DNA of 14,394 bases from assembly GCA_938021685.1 (NCBI GenBank), contig CALIFM010000085.1, positions 1-14,394 on the forward strand. The letters are read 5' to 3'. The notes below the pieces were generated by a model. It was not told where the DNA came from, searched no databases, and saw only the letters and a program-made list of their open reading frames with translations. Position 1 is the first letter of the stretch, and each line of letters begins with the position of its first letter. Shown here in pieces: positions 6,778 to 14,345 of the stretch. The stretch comes from an uncultured Gammaproteobacteria bacterium. GTDB taxonomy: Bacteria; Pseudomonadota; Gammaproteobacteria; Arenicellales; Poriferihabitantaceae. A program made the position numbers and the translations under genes.

Positions 6778-7959
6778 CTAGAAAAACAACTGTAATTCAA
6801 GCTGGATGTAGTCATTGTCTTTAAAACCGAAGCTGCGATTTTCTGGGTCAATATCGCCAAATATTTGGCCTTCAATGCTCAACTTTGCATCAGTCAGCAC
6901 CCGGCGTGAGCCCTCCACTCGCAGGCTAGTAGACTCATCGTCTAAATCGACAAAGCCGCCCACTAATAAGGCCGTGTCGACCTCATCATTAAAAGCCAGA
7001 CGCGTGCCAATAAACACATCATTTTGCAACAGCACGTTTGTTGCATCATCGCGACTGTCTTGGTGCAGCTCAAGCAGCACGCCAGTGTCGAGCACGCCGT
7101 CTCTCAAGCCGAAAAAGGTGTACTCAAGGCCAGCGACAGCAGCGGAATAGCTACCACTGCTTTGCTCATTGTTTAGTGCCTCGAGCTTCCATAACCAAGC
7201 TTCCTTGGTGTATTGTGCATCCACGCTCCATTGCTGCATTTGTGCATAATAAGGCAAGAAAACGCTGCCAGCTTCATTGCCTGGAATAAAGCTCGGCTCG
7301 CGTGAAGTGCCATCAAAATAAGCCACACCGTAGTCCAAGTCGCCAGCATAGCCACTTAGACGTAGGGCGTAATCAACGTGATTATCACCGTCGTCGGATT
7401 GAAACTGTGCCTTATCGTCATCAATTGGTAAGCCTAAATAAAAGCGACTATCTGGCCCTAAAAAAGCGCGCTCCCTAAAACCAGGCAATGCAAAAAACTC
7501 CAATGTGCTTTGCTCAAACAGGCGACTAACACGCAGCATCGGTTGTCCCAGCTTGTCTTCGCCATCAATACCTTCCAGTGCGTCGGTTTGATTAATTACA
7601 TCAACTAAATGGTTTGACTCCGCCACACCCCAAAACACCTTCCCAATACCCGCTTGCACCTCCCAGTTATCAAAGGCATGCAAATAGTTTAGCTCGCGGA
7701 TGTCGGTGTGGTTGCGCTCATCATCGCGTTGATCCCAGCTTACAAAGGGCTGAAAGACAAAGGTGCCGTTGCCGCTTTTGGTGTTGTGGGTTAGGCGTGT
7801 TTGCAAGTTTAAACCAAGCCGCTGATCGGCGGCATCACTGTTGTCTGAGCTATTAAAGGCTTGCCCAATAATGGCCAGCTCGGTGTTGGTTTCAACCGCC
7901 GGCACCGCAAGGCTAAGCGGTAGCAGCGCAAACAAGATAAGTGTAGATAAACGGTTCAT
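6778..7959 (-). CDS. Outer-membrane beta-barrel protein, last gene of the TetR/RND/LolA-like unit
   Basis: A 393-residue protein with an N-terminal signal peptide (MNRLSTLILFALLPLSLAVPA, cleavage probably just before VET), followed by alternating amphipathic strands throughout, many aromatic girdle residues and Asp/Glu-rich loops. It ends in IQLELQLFF; a terminal Phe is the usual BAM recognition signal of outer-membrane proteins. I cannot place it in a named porin family; DUF1302-like barrels that accompany RND exporters are a possible relation. It begins 30 bases after the LolA-like gene and is the outermost component of the unit: RND pump in the inner membrane, LolA-like carrier in the periplasm, barrel in the outer membrane. 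The likely role is receiving or exporting the carried hydrophobic compound. The ribosome-binding site is weak. It converges with the rhomboid gene, with only 24 bases between stops. Confidence 0.85.
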   Translation of the reverse strand: MNRLSTLILFALLPLSLAVPAVETNTELAIIGQAFNSSDNSDAADQRLGLNLQTRLTHNTKSGNGTFVFQPFVSWDQRDDERNHTDIRELNYLHAFDNWEVQAGIGKVFWGVAESNHLVDVINQTDALEGIDGEDKLGQPMLRVSRLFEQSTLEFFALPGFRERAFLGPDSRFYLGLPIDDDKAQFQSDDGDNHVDYALRLSGYAGDLDYGVAYFDGTSREPSFIPGNEAGSVFLPYYAQMQQWSVDAQYTKEAWLWKLEALNNEQSSGSYSAAVAGLEYTFFGLRDGVLDTGVLLELHQDSRDDATNVLLQNDVFIGTRLAFNDEVDTALLVGGFVDLDDESTSLRVEGSRRVLTDAKLSIEGQIFGDIDPENRSFGFKDNDYIQLELQLFF

Positions 7960-7989
7960 GATCTATGACTTTGGTAATAAATATTAATT

Positions 7990-8787
7990 TTACAGCAGGC
8001 GTTGTAAGGAGTTTTTGCTAAAGTCCTTGTCGCTTAAGCCCGTGCTAAATTCATAATTCGTCCAATTAAGTGTGGTCTTCTTGCCTGTCTGATGATTTTG
8101 CATCAAAAAGGTGTCAGCGCGCCAAAAGCCACCAGGATATTCATTGTATCCCTTGAAGTCTAAAGTCTTTAACAGCTTTTCTTTGCGGTCATAAAACTCA
8201 ATTTTAATTGCGCGATAATGCTCTTTATCCATCCACACAATTTGCTTGGTATAGCCTGAGTTCTCATAAGCAGGGTAGCGTTCTATTACTGTGCATTCAT
8301 AGCCTTCGCCGCAAACTTCGTCACGTAAATACTTGTAAGTGTATTTTTCGATTTCCTGTGAGCCTAAATCTTCAAAAGCAAATTCGCTGCCCATAAATGG
8401 ACCGGACTTGTTTTTAGATGAAATGCGCTTTACACGTTTCACGGCTGGCAAGTATAGCCATTGGTCGTCAGGATCAAGGCCGTGGGTAAACGTCAGCATC
8501 GCAGTCCCACGCACATCACGTGGTTCTTTAAATAAAGATAAGCCTTTGTCGCCGTCGCCTTGGACTTCAAGGTTACGTGATGTGACTTTGCGGATGCTTT
8601 GTTTGCCGGCACGATTTTCTAAAACCATTTCCATGTCGGCGGTAAAATCACCCCAGCCAGTGTCGCGCTCGTCAGCCGCAGTAATGATTGCAAGGCCTTT
8701 CTCTTCGGGTGTTTCGCTATATACATTGGTCGTAAATGCGGCCAACGAGCAGGCAAGCACTAAAGTTTGGATAGATTTGTTTAACAT
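7990..8787 (-). CDS. LolA-like periplasmic outer-membrane lipoprotein-sorting family protein
   Basis: This 265-residue protein belongs to the LolA-like outer-membrane lipoprotein-sorting group, not classical LolA. Diagnostic stretches are KEPRDVRGTAMLTF (87-100), DDQWLYLPAVKRVKRI (107-122), SGPFMGSEFAFEDL (128-141) and, near the end, GGFWRADTFLM. A signal peptide covers residues 1-24 with likely cleavage VYS-ET. A Cys13 in VLAC resembles a lipobox but the hydrophobic run before it is too short to be convincing. Cys159 and Cys165 could form a disulfide. The start is ATG 8787, with AGGAA at good spacing; the frame also extends to 8862, but that would overlap the exporter gene. Such proteins fold as a half-barrel that shields lipid, so a shuttle role between the RND pump and the outer membrane is the natural inference. 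Confidence 0.9.
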   Translation of the reverse strand: MLNKSIQTLVLACSLAAFTTNVYSETPEEKGLAIITAADERDTGWGDFTADMEMVLENRAGKQSIRKVTSRNLEVQGDGDKGLSLFKEPRDVRGTAMLTFTHGLDPDDQWLYLPAVKRVKRISSKNKSGPFMGSEFAFEDLGSQEIEKYTYKYLRDEVCGEGYECTVIERYPAYENSGYTKQIVWMDKEHYRAIKIEFYDRKEKLLKTLDFKGYNEYPGGFWRADTFLMQNHQTGKKTTLNWTNYEFSTGLSDKDFSKNSLQRLL

Positions 8788-8800
8788 AATAATTCCTCGG

Positions 8801-11137
8801 TTAAGCAGGGTTAGCAGCCATTTTATTGTTGGCTGCTGGTTCGTTTTGTAGCCAGCTGTCAAAACGGATCAGCAGAGCTGGCAATAATAGAAAATCAACA
8901 AACAAGGCGAGGGCGACAATGGCTGACACCATCAAGCCCATTTGGCCATTGGGTAAAAATGCCGATGTGGAGATAACCATAAAGCCTGCGATAAGCGCTA
9001 GTGAGGTGGTCCACAGTGCCATGCCGACGGTTGAAAAGGCATAGCGTACAGCATTGATTGCATCTAGGCCTTGTTCTCGGCGGGCACGTAAATATTTGGT
9101 CATAAAGTGCACTGTATCATCCACCACAATGCCGAGCGTCATGGCGGCTACGACGGAGAGGCTTAGGCCGACCTCACCATCCACCAAACCCCACACACCA
9201 AAAGCCATTGCAGCAGGGGCGATATTGGGAATTAAAGTCAGCAAGCCATAGCGGAACGACCCAAGCGTAAAAATCATGATTAATGACACTGCCAGCAAAG
9301 CCAGAGCGGTGCCGACCAACATGCTTTTTATGTTGCGCATGGCAATATGCGAAAACATCAGGGTTGGGCTGGCGCCTAAGGTAGTCAGCTTAGGTGTGTT
9401 TTCTTGCATCCAAGCATCAATACGTTTTTCTAAGGCTAAAGTGTTTTTGGTCGTTAGCGTCTCTAGTGTGATGCTCAAACGTGTGCGCTGTTTTTCGATG
9501 TCAATTTGGTTATTTAAGTCGAGGCCATAAGGCAATGACATTTCATACAACAGCAAGTACTGCGCCGCCATTTCACGTTCTTCGGGCAAGCTATAGTAGT
9601 TGGTGTCATCCCCGTTCATGCTGCGGTTCACCCGCTTAAAGATGTCTGTTAAAGAGCTGACGTGAATCACTTCGGGCTGGGTACGTAGCCATTGGCTGAG
9701 CTTTTCCACATTGGCTAAAAATGCAGGGTCTGAAATAGCCCCGCTTTCTTGCCCGTCTAAAGAAAACTCGATTGAGTAAATGCCGGTCATGTTCTTGACC
9801 ACAAAATCGGTATCATTGCGAAACTCGATGCTATCGTCAAAATAGTTAACAAACACATCGTTTACTTCATTTTTAGGAATAAAGGCAATGGTTGCGATGA
9901 TCGTGGCTGACACAGCAACCATTAACAAGCGCCGCTTCGCGATCACCCATTCAGCAAACCTGGCCATGGTGGCACTGCCAATAGCCGGTTTTGGGTTGGC
10001 TTTAGCAGGTAATAAAGTGGTGAGCGCAGGCAGTAAAGTGACAGAATAAAACCAAGCAAACATGACGCCGATCGCCGAAATGTTGCCCAAGTCACGAAAA
10101 GGTGGAGCCTCACTAAAGTTGAGTGATAAAAAGCCAATTGCAGTCGTTGCCGAAGTGAGCAAGACAGGACTGAAATTAATGCGTATAGACTCAGCCATTG
10201 CGCCCGTTTTATCCAGCCCATCCACACGTTTTTGTAACCAGTTAGATAATATGTGTACGCAGTCTGCCACAGCCAAGGTCAGAATAATGGTAGGCGCGGA
10301 CATCGCCGGAGGCGTCAGCCGTATGCCCATCCATCCAGCCACACCCATCGCAGAAATAATCGACACCAGCACGGTTATAAAAGTAGCCACGGTGCCACTA
10401 AAACCACGCAATTGTAAAAATACTAAAAGTAAGATGACTCCAAAAGCCAAGGGGATCAGGCGGCTTATATCACTCATGGATGCCTCCTGAAACGAAGCAT
10501 TAAGCATTACAATGCCGGTTAAATAGGGCTTTAAGTCAGGATAGGTATCGTAGATGTATTGGCGCAGCTTGCGTACATGTGCAACGACTTCAGGATTTTC
10601 TTTGGTCTCATCTAAGCCAGGTAGTTCTACCGTGATATTAATCGCGGCGATGTGGCCTGACTCCGAAATTAAGCGGTGCACCAGCAACGGCTCGTTGATG
10701 GCAATGTTTTTGATGTCAGTTAAATCGGTATCGCTTAATGTGCTGGCCTCTTCATATAACACACCGACTACAAGGTCGTCTTCTTCGGCTGTGGTATGTT
10801 GATAGTTAGAGATCGAATCAACGCGAATAGAGTAGGGCGTTTGCCAAGCGCGCTCAGTAATATCGGCAATCGCCGCTAAGGTAGATGGTTTAAAGACTTT
10901 GCCATCATCTGGTGCCAATGCAATCAATACATTATCGTTTTTGGTGTAAGTGTTTTGCAGGCCCTCAAAAGCGGTTAAGTGCGGGTTGTCGCCATCGAAA
11001 AACACGCGATAATCGTTGGTGAAACTCAGGTTCTTCGCACCAAAAGCGGCAGCAAAAACGACTAATAAAGCAACAATGAGCGTGAGTACTCGATTTTGTG
11101 TGACCCACTTTCCCCAGTTCGTGGCAAGTTGTTCCAT
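8801..11137 (-). CDS. RND-superfamily (MMPL/HAE3-like) inner-membrane exporter
   Basis: A 778-residue proton-driven exporter with the duplicated RND plan: TM1 (about 17-37), a large periplasmic loop (38-225), TM2-TM6 (about 227-376), TM7 (403-421), a second periplasmic loop (422-604) and TM8-TM12 (606-758). The size fits the MMPL/HAE3 class (HpnN-like) rather than the 1,000-residue AcrB class. The acidic relay residues appear twice in equivalent places: Asp292 in TM4 (LAVADCVHIL) and Asp673/Asp674 in TM10 (GIVVDDTVHFM). No membrane-fusion protein or TolC-type gene is adjacent; instead a LolA-like carrier gene follows 13 bases on. Proteins of this class usually move lipids or hydrophobic compounds. 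tetR ends 29 bases upstream, so they are probably co-transcribed. Cargo unknown. Confidence 0.92.
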   Translation of the reverse strand: MEQLATNWGKWVTQNRVLTLIVALLVVFAAAFGAKNLSFTNDYRVFFDGDNPHLTAFEGLQNTYTKNDNVLIALAPDDGKVFKPSTLAAIADITERAWQTPYSIRVDSISNYQHTTAEEDDLVVGVLYEEASTLSDTDLTDIKNIAINEPLLVHRLISESGHIAAINITVELPGLDETKENPEVVAHVRKLRQYIYDTYPDLKPYLTGIVMLNASFQEASMSDISRLIPLAFGVILLLVFLQLRGFSGTVATFITVLVSIISAMGVAGWMGIRLTPPAMSAPTIILTLAVADCVHILSNWLQKRVDGLDKTGAMAESIRINFSPVLLTSATTAIGFLSLNFSEAPPFRDLGNISAIGVMFAWFYSVTLLPALTTLLPAKANPKPAIGSATMARFAEWVIAKRRLLMVAVSATIIATIAFIPKNEVNDVFVNYFDDSIEFRNDTDFVVKNMTGIYSIEFSLDGQESGAISDPAFLANVEKLSQWLRTQPEVIHVSSLTDIFKRVNRSMNGDDTNYYSLPEEREMAAQYLLLYEMSLPYGLDLNNQIDIEKQRTRLSITLETLTTKNTLALEKRIDAWMQENTPKLTTLGASPTLMFSHIAMRNIKSMLVGTALALLAVSLIMIFTLGSFRYGLLTLIPNIAPAAMAFGVWGLVDGEVGLSLSVVAAMTLGIVVDDTVHFMTKYLRARREQGLDAINAVRYAFSTVGMALWTTSLALIAGFMVISTSAFLPNGQMGLMVSAIVALALFVDFLLLPALLIRFDSWLQNEPAANNKMAANPA

Positions 11138-11166
11138 GATTTTATCTCTTAAATATAATTTCTGTG

Positions 11167-11853
11167 TCAGGTAAGCTTGTTTTCGGGCAACGGCAATGGG
11201 TTCAATCGCAGTTGCTGTAAGTAATTAATTAGTGGACTGCCGTATTGCATTAAGGCATTAACATTGCCCGCACTTTTGGCTAGCCCCATAATCCCGTGCA
11301 AGGTGGCGCTGACGAGCATTGAAAGATCCTCGGTGTCCACACTTTGGCTAACTGTGCCCGCCGCTTGGCCACGCTTAAAGGCCTCGGCCATCGCAGTGTG
11401 CTTTCTATTGCGTAAAGCATCAATATGCTTACGAAAGTCGGTGTCTAGAGGTGACATTTCTTGCGCAAAGCTGTCAAACGGGCAGCCTAATCGCACATCA
11501 TCATCAGTCATTCGGTTCTTGGTCGCGAGCAAGCTGGTCAACAAGGCCCCAATGGGATCTTTAGTGTTAGCAAGAGGCTCAATAAAGGACTTATCTATGT
11601 ACTCGGCATATATTTCATCGAGCAAGGCTTCGCCGATGGCATGTTTGCTTGGAAAATAATGGTATAGGGCACCTTTGGTTACTCCTGCTAAATTGATAAT
11701 TTTTTGAATACTGGCGGCTTGGAAGCCATTTTCATGCGTCTCTTTAAAGGCGGCATACAAAATGCGCTCACGTGTGTCACTAAGGTCAACTTGATACCAA
11801 GTGAGCCAATTTGATTCTTCAGTACGAAGTTGTTGAGCTGGATATTTTTGCAT
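11167..11853 (-). CDS. TetR/AcrR-family transcriptional regulator, first gene of the exporter unit
   Basis: A 228-residue repressor-type regulator. The DNA-binding domain spans about 25-72: TRERILYAAFKETHENGF, the helix-turn-helix SIQKIINLAGVTKGALYHYF with YHYFPSK at 64-70. The rest is the ligand-binding/dimerisation domain, with an isolated Cys in GCPFDSF. About 25 residues precede the usual domain start, longer than typical. No alternative in-frame ATG or GTG exists before the helix-turn-helix, and the upstream frame contains none either, so ATG 11853 is the start although no Shine-Dalgarno sequence precedes it. A near-consensus promoter with an embedded palindrome lies directly upstream (11860-11887), predicting autoregulation. 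It leads the exporter genes at 29 bases. The inducing ligand is probably the exported compound or a relative (inference). Confidence 0.92.
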   Translation of the reverse strand: MQKYPAQQLRTEESNWLTWYQVDLSDTRERILYAAFKETHENGFQAASIQKIINLAGVTKGALYHYFPSKHAIGEALLDEIYAEYIDKSFIEPLANTKDPIGALLTSLLATKNRMTDDDVRLGCPFDSFAQEMSPLDTDFRKHIDALRNRKHTAMAEAFKRGQAAGTVSQSVDTEDLSMLVSATLHGIMGLAKSAGNVNALMQYGSPLINYLQQLRLNPLPLPENKLT

Positions 11854-11859
11854 GAGTAA

Positions 11860-11887
11860 ATTATATACCGACCGATCGGTATGTCAA
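11860..11887 (-). promoter_or_regulatory. Near-consensus sigma70 promoter of the tetR-exporter unit
   Basis: On the minus strand TTGACA (11887-11882), 16 bases, TATAAT (11865-11860): both hexamers are exact consensus. Counting from the -10, the transcription start falls at about 11853, the A of the tetR ATG, so the transcript would be leaderless. Such a strong promoter fits a gene set kept off by a repressor. Confidence 0.85.
11865..11882. promoter_or_regulatory. Palindromic TetR-type operator inside the promoter spacer
   Basis: ATACCGA-CCGA-TCGGTAT is an inverted repeat with perfect 7-base arms around four bases. ACCGACCG/TCGGT half-sites are common among TetR-family operators. It runs from the last base of the -35 to the first base of the -10, so bound regulator would block RNA polymerase. 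Its place directly before tetR makes autoregulation likely. Confidence 0.85.
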
Positions 11888-11918
11888 CAAATAAATAATA
11901 ATATTGTTAGTGATACTT

Positions 11919-11934
11919 AAGAAAAAAATTTCTT
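11919..11934. repeat. Small AT-rich inverted repeat
   Basis: AAGAAA (11919-11924) and TTTCTT (11929-11934) are inverted around AAAA. It lies between the larger inverted repeat at 11943-11992 and the tetR promoter. On the minus strand the T-rich run TTTTTTT could serve as the tail of a terminator for the Omp85 gene upstream, but it sits inside this repeat rather than directly after a GC-rich stem. Confidence 0.35.
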
Positions 11935-11942
11935 TGGTTTTG

Positions 11943-11992
11943 AAATACTTACCCAGAACCAACAAGTAGACTTGCTCGTACTGTAAGTATTT
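11943..11992. repeat. 10-bp perfect inverted repeat with a nested hairpin
   Basis: AAATACTTAC (11943-11952) and GTAAGTATTT (11983-11992) are perfect inverted arms around 30 bases. Inside, AACAAG-TAGA-CTTGCT (11961-11976) forms a second hairpin, complete on the minus strand if one G-U pair is allowed. The gap 11888-12060 otherwise holds no gene. It may end or process the Omp85 transcript, or be a regulatory RNA structure; the stem is AT-rich and not followed at once by a U-run. Confidence 0.5.
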
Positions 11993-12060
11993 TAATGAGG
12001 AAAAGCTGCGCCGAAGCTGTAGTTATAAAGGGTTGATCTGTATTTGATTAATGCGCGTAC

Positions 12061-13428
12061 TCAGAATGCGGCGTCAGTCGATACATAAATTCGAGTGCCG
12101 CCTAAATCGCCTAAACCATAAGCTGCGTCAATACGCAGTTCGGTGCCGACCCAGGATTTAAACTTCCAGCGTAGCCCAAGGCCCACGCCATACTCAAAAT
12201 CAAGATCAGTGATGTCGCCGATTTTGTCGTAGGCGTTGCCAAAGTCAAACAGCAAGGCACCGCGCACGTTTTCCTTGCCGAAAATAGGGCGTAAGTATTC
12301 GGTGTTAACTAAGAAAAATGCATCGCCTTCTAATGTCTCACGAGCAAAGCCGCGCAGTGATTGGGCGCCGCTAAGGTCGTAGATCGGATCACCAAATACC
12401 GATTTATCGCCGGAGGCAATCTGCACTTGGTAATTAAAGTTGGTGTGCGGGACGCTGCCCACGGGTTGATAGCGACGAAAAAAAACGCTCTGGTGCAAAT
12501 AGTCCACATCCGAGCCTAAGCCTTCATTGGCTTGCTCAAGGCGAATGCCATAAACCTGCCCATCGCGGCTGTATAAGTTGTCTTGCACTTTGGTGTTCAC
12601 GGCACTGGCTTCTAGACTGACGACGGTGGCATCGAAAAACAAACTTTCATCGCCGCTTAAATATTTATGGTCATAGTGAGTAAAGCGTGCGCCAAGCTTC
12701 ACGTGCAAGCCTTGACTGGCGCCTTGTTTGCCAAACCAGCGACCAAAGCCGCCGCCGATGGAAGCTTTATTACGTTCAAATTCGCCAGTGGCGCCATCGC
12801 GCTCTTCATCAATGCCAACGTTTAGGGCGTTCACATCAAAAAATGAAGAAAAGCGAGTGCCTACAATACGCGGATAAACAAACTTAAAACCCAAGCGCAC
12901 TTCTTTGTCTTTGCTAGCGTCGTCAAACTTTTTTTGTGCAACCGTTAATTTAATGCGCTGATTTAGGCCGTTGTAGTTGTTTTCGCGCCAATCAGCGCCT
13001 AGGGTGATATCGCCATCACCGTTGCGGTTGAGGCGCGGCAAGATGTACCAGTCGTGCTTCTTTTCTTTGACAGTGATATTAAGCACCGGTTGCTCAGCGC
13101 TTTGGTTTAATGCCACTTCCACTTTTTCAAACAGACCTAAAGCCATGATGGCTTGACGGCTTTTTTCAGCGTCTTCGTCGGTAAATGTGGCGCCATTCGC
13201 AGGTATAGTGACTTCTTGTGCGATGATGCGATCATCCGTTTTAGTATTACCGCTGATTGCTAATTCAAGGGAGCCGGCAGCAAAAGAGCCTGAAGAGGCC
13301 ATGAGCAATAAGCTTAAGGCGCCCGCCTTTAAAGAACTTAATAAGTGCTGATTCAAGAGTCCTAAGCCCGATTTTGAGCGCGTCGCACTAGTGCGATGCC
13401 GATTAATATAAGAAACAAAGCGACCCAT
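12061..13428 (-). CDS. Omp85-superfamily (BamA/TamA-like) outer-membrane barrel with a single POTRA domain
   Basis: Omp85 proteins insert or translocate proteins, or move lipids, at the outer membrane. One POTRA-like domain is visible (about 54-122: LELAISGNTKTDDRIIAQEV ... ALGLFEKVEVAL), followed by a 16-strand-type barrel (about 125-455) with the conserved loop-6 motif RGF at 359-361 (SLRGFARE) and a terminal Phe. It is far shorter than BamA (five POTRAs) or TamA (three), so it is an accessory member. Start: the ATG at 13428 gives 455 residues but overlaps the EamA gene by 67 bases, has no ribosome-binding site and leaves 35 residues before the signal hydrophobic core. A TTG at 13356, five bases after the EamA stop with a close TAGGA, gives a normal signal peptide (LSSLKAGALSLLLMASSGSFAA) and is probably the true start. 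The mature protein is the same. Confidence 0.88.
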   Translation of the reverse strand: MGRFVSYINRHRTSATRSKSGLGLLNQHLLSSLKAGALSLLLMASSGSFAAGSLELAISGNTKTDDRIIAQEVTIPANGATFTDEDAEKSRQAIMALGLFEKVEVALNQSAEQPVLNITVKEKKHDWYILPRLNRNGDGDITLGADWRENNYNGLNQRIKLTVAQKKFDDASKDKEVRLGFKFVYPRIVGTRFSSFFDVNALNVGIDEERDGATGEFERNKASIGGGFGRWFGKQGASQGLHVKLGARFTHYDHKYLSGDESLFFDATVVSLEASAVNTKVQDNLYSRDGQVYGIRLEQANEGLGSDVDYLHQSVFFRRYQPVGSVPHTNFNYQVQIASGDKSVFGDPIYDLSGAQSLRGFARETLEGDAFFLVNTEYLRPIFGKENVRGALLFDFGNAYDKIGDITDLDFEYGVGLGLRWKFKSWVGTELRIDAAYGLGDLGGTRIYVSTDAAF

Positions 13429-14255
13429 ATTCTAGCGCTGATCGCTTCGCCCATAAATAATACACCAATTAAGCTACCGATTAGCGGGATGATGTAATTA
13501 ACCTGTGAAAAACTAGTGGCACCAATTCTACGAACTAAATGAAAGTATAACAAGCTGGCAAGTGCGGTGGGGAATAGGCCCAAATACGCTACCGGCAGTA
13601 GGGTTTGTGCATTCCACGGCACGGCGAGCGGGGATTCAAACATAAAAGCCAGTGCAGTGCTGACAGCTGCGGCCACCACCATCGCGCCGGTTGCAATTTG
13701 TTGTGTAGGCTGAGTGACATTACGGCGCACGAAAATGGTGACAGACGCATAAGACACAGCACCCGCAATGGCCGCCGCCTCACCAAGGGTATTACTGATC
13801 TTGCCTTGCAAGGCAGAGACCCCTACCAAGGTAAGTAACCCAGCAAAGCCAAAACTGATGCCAACAAGGGTGAGTGGTTTAAACCTTTCGTCTCTCAAAA
13901 AAAAGTGTGCCAAGATGACAGTGAAAATTGGCATTACTCCCATTAATATCGCTGCTATCGAGCTATCGATATAAATTTCACCCCAGCTAATCAATGCAAA
14001 AGGCACGGAATGCCCCAAGACACCCACCACTAAGTAATGCCATAAGGATAGAGGACTAAAATCGAGTTTGACTCTTTTTATCAAACAAAGCCATGCCAAC
14101 AACATGATCGCAGCCAAAACAATGCGCCCGGCAACCAGAGTCAATGGGCCCATTTGTAGCACGCCTACTTTGATCATGCTAAATGAAGAGCCCCACATAA
14201 GCGCCAACAAAAACAGCACGCAATAATCTTGGAAACTAGTGGTGGTGGTGCGCAA
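13362..14255 (-). CDS. EamA/DMT-superfamily transporter
   Basis: A 297-residue inner-membrane protein with ten predicted TM helices arranged as two EamA repeats (about 10-142 and 158-290). Typical landmarks are the first helix LFLLALMWGSSFSMIKVG, PFALISWGEIYIDSSIAAILMGVMPIFT and FLRDERFKPLTLVGISFGFAGLLTL in the first half, and SFSQVNYIIPLIGSLIGVLFMGEAI in the second. Members export or import metabolites such as amino acids; the substrate here cannot be told. The start is TTG at 14255 with no clear Shine-Dalgarno sequence; an in-frame TAG about 45 bases upstream and the lack of any ATG or GTG before the first helix make it the best choice, with GTG at about residue 13 as an alternative. The Omp85 gene follows with overlap or a five-base gap. 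A promoter-like sequence and a tandem repeat lie upstream. Confidence 0.9.
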   Translation of the reverse strand: MRTTTTSFQDYCVLFLLALMWGSSFSMIKVGVLQMGPLTLVAGRIVLAAIMLLAWLCLIKRVKLDFSPLSLWHYLVVGVLGHSVPFALISWGEIYIDSSIAAILMGVMPIFTVILAHFFLRDERFKPLTLVGISFGFAGLLTLVGVSALQGKISNTLGEAAAIAGAVSYASVTIFVRRNVTQPTQQIATGAMVVAAAVSTALAFMFESPLAVPWNAQTLLPVAYLGLFPTALASLLYFHLVRRIGATSFSQVNYIIPLIGSLIGVLFMGEAISARIWVALFLILIGIALVRRAQNRA

Positions 14256-14306
14256 AAGAAAGTTCGATTTAAGGTTAATTCTTAGCGCTGCGGTTAAACG
14301 CTATTC

Positions 14307-14338
14307 CTGTGTGCACTTAATGCTGTGTGCACTTATTG
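14307..14338. repeat. Tandem 16-bp direct repeat upstream of the EamA gene
   Basis: Two adjacent units, CTGTGTGCACTTAATG (14307-14322) and CTGTGTGCACTTATTG (14323-14338), match at 15 of 16 positions; each carries a GTGCAC palindromic core. They lie between the -10-like TATACT and the EamA start, over the predicted early transcribed region, where a bound regulator would block transcription. Confidence 0.75.
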
Positions 14339-14345
14339 ATCGCGA

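Noticed and set aside
8749..8751. Cys13 in the VLAC sequence of the LolA-like protein as a lipoprotein lipobox.
   Set aside because: Only about eight residues lie between the basic start and the Cys, too short for a normal type II signal; a type I site at VYS-ET fits better.
10062..10490. Plus-strand open frames antisense to the RND exporter, up to 142 codons, and similar ones opposite the LolA-like and TetR genes.
   Set aside because: They mirror strongly conserved membrane and DNA-binding coding sequence and have no independent protein features.
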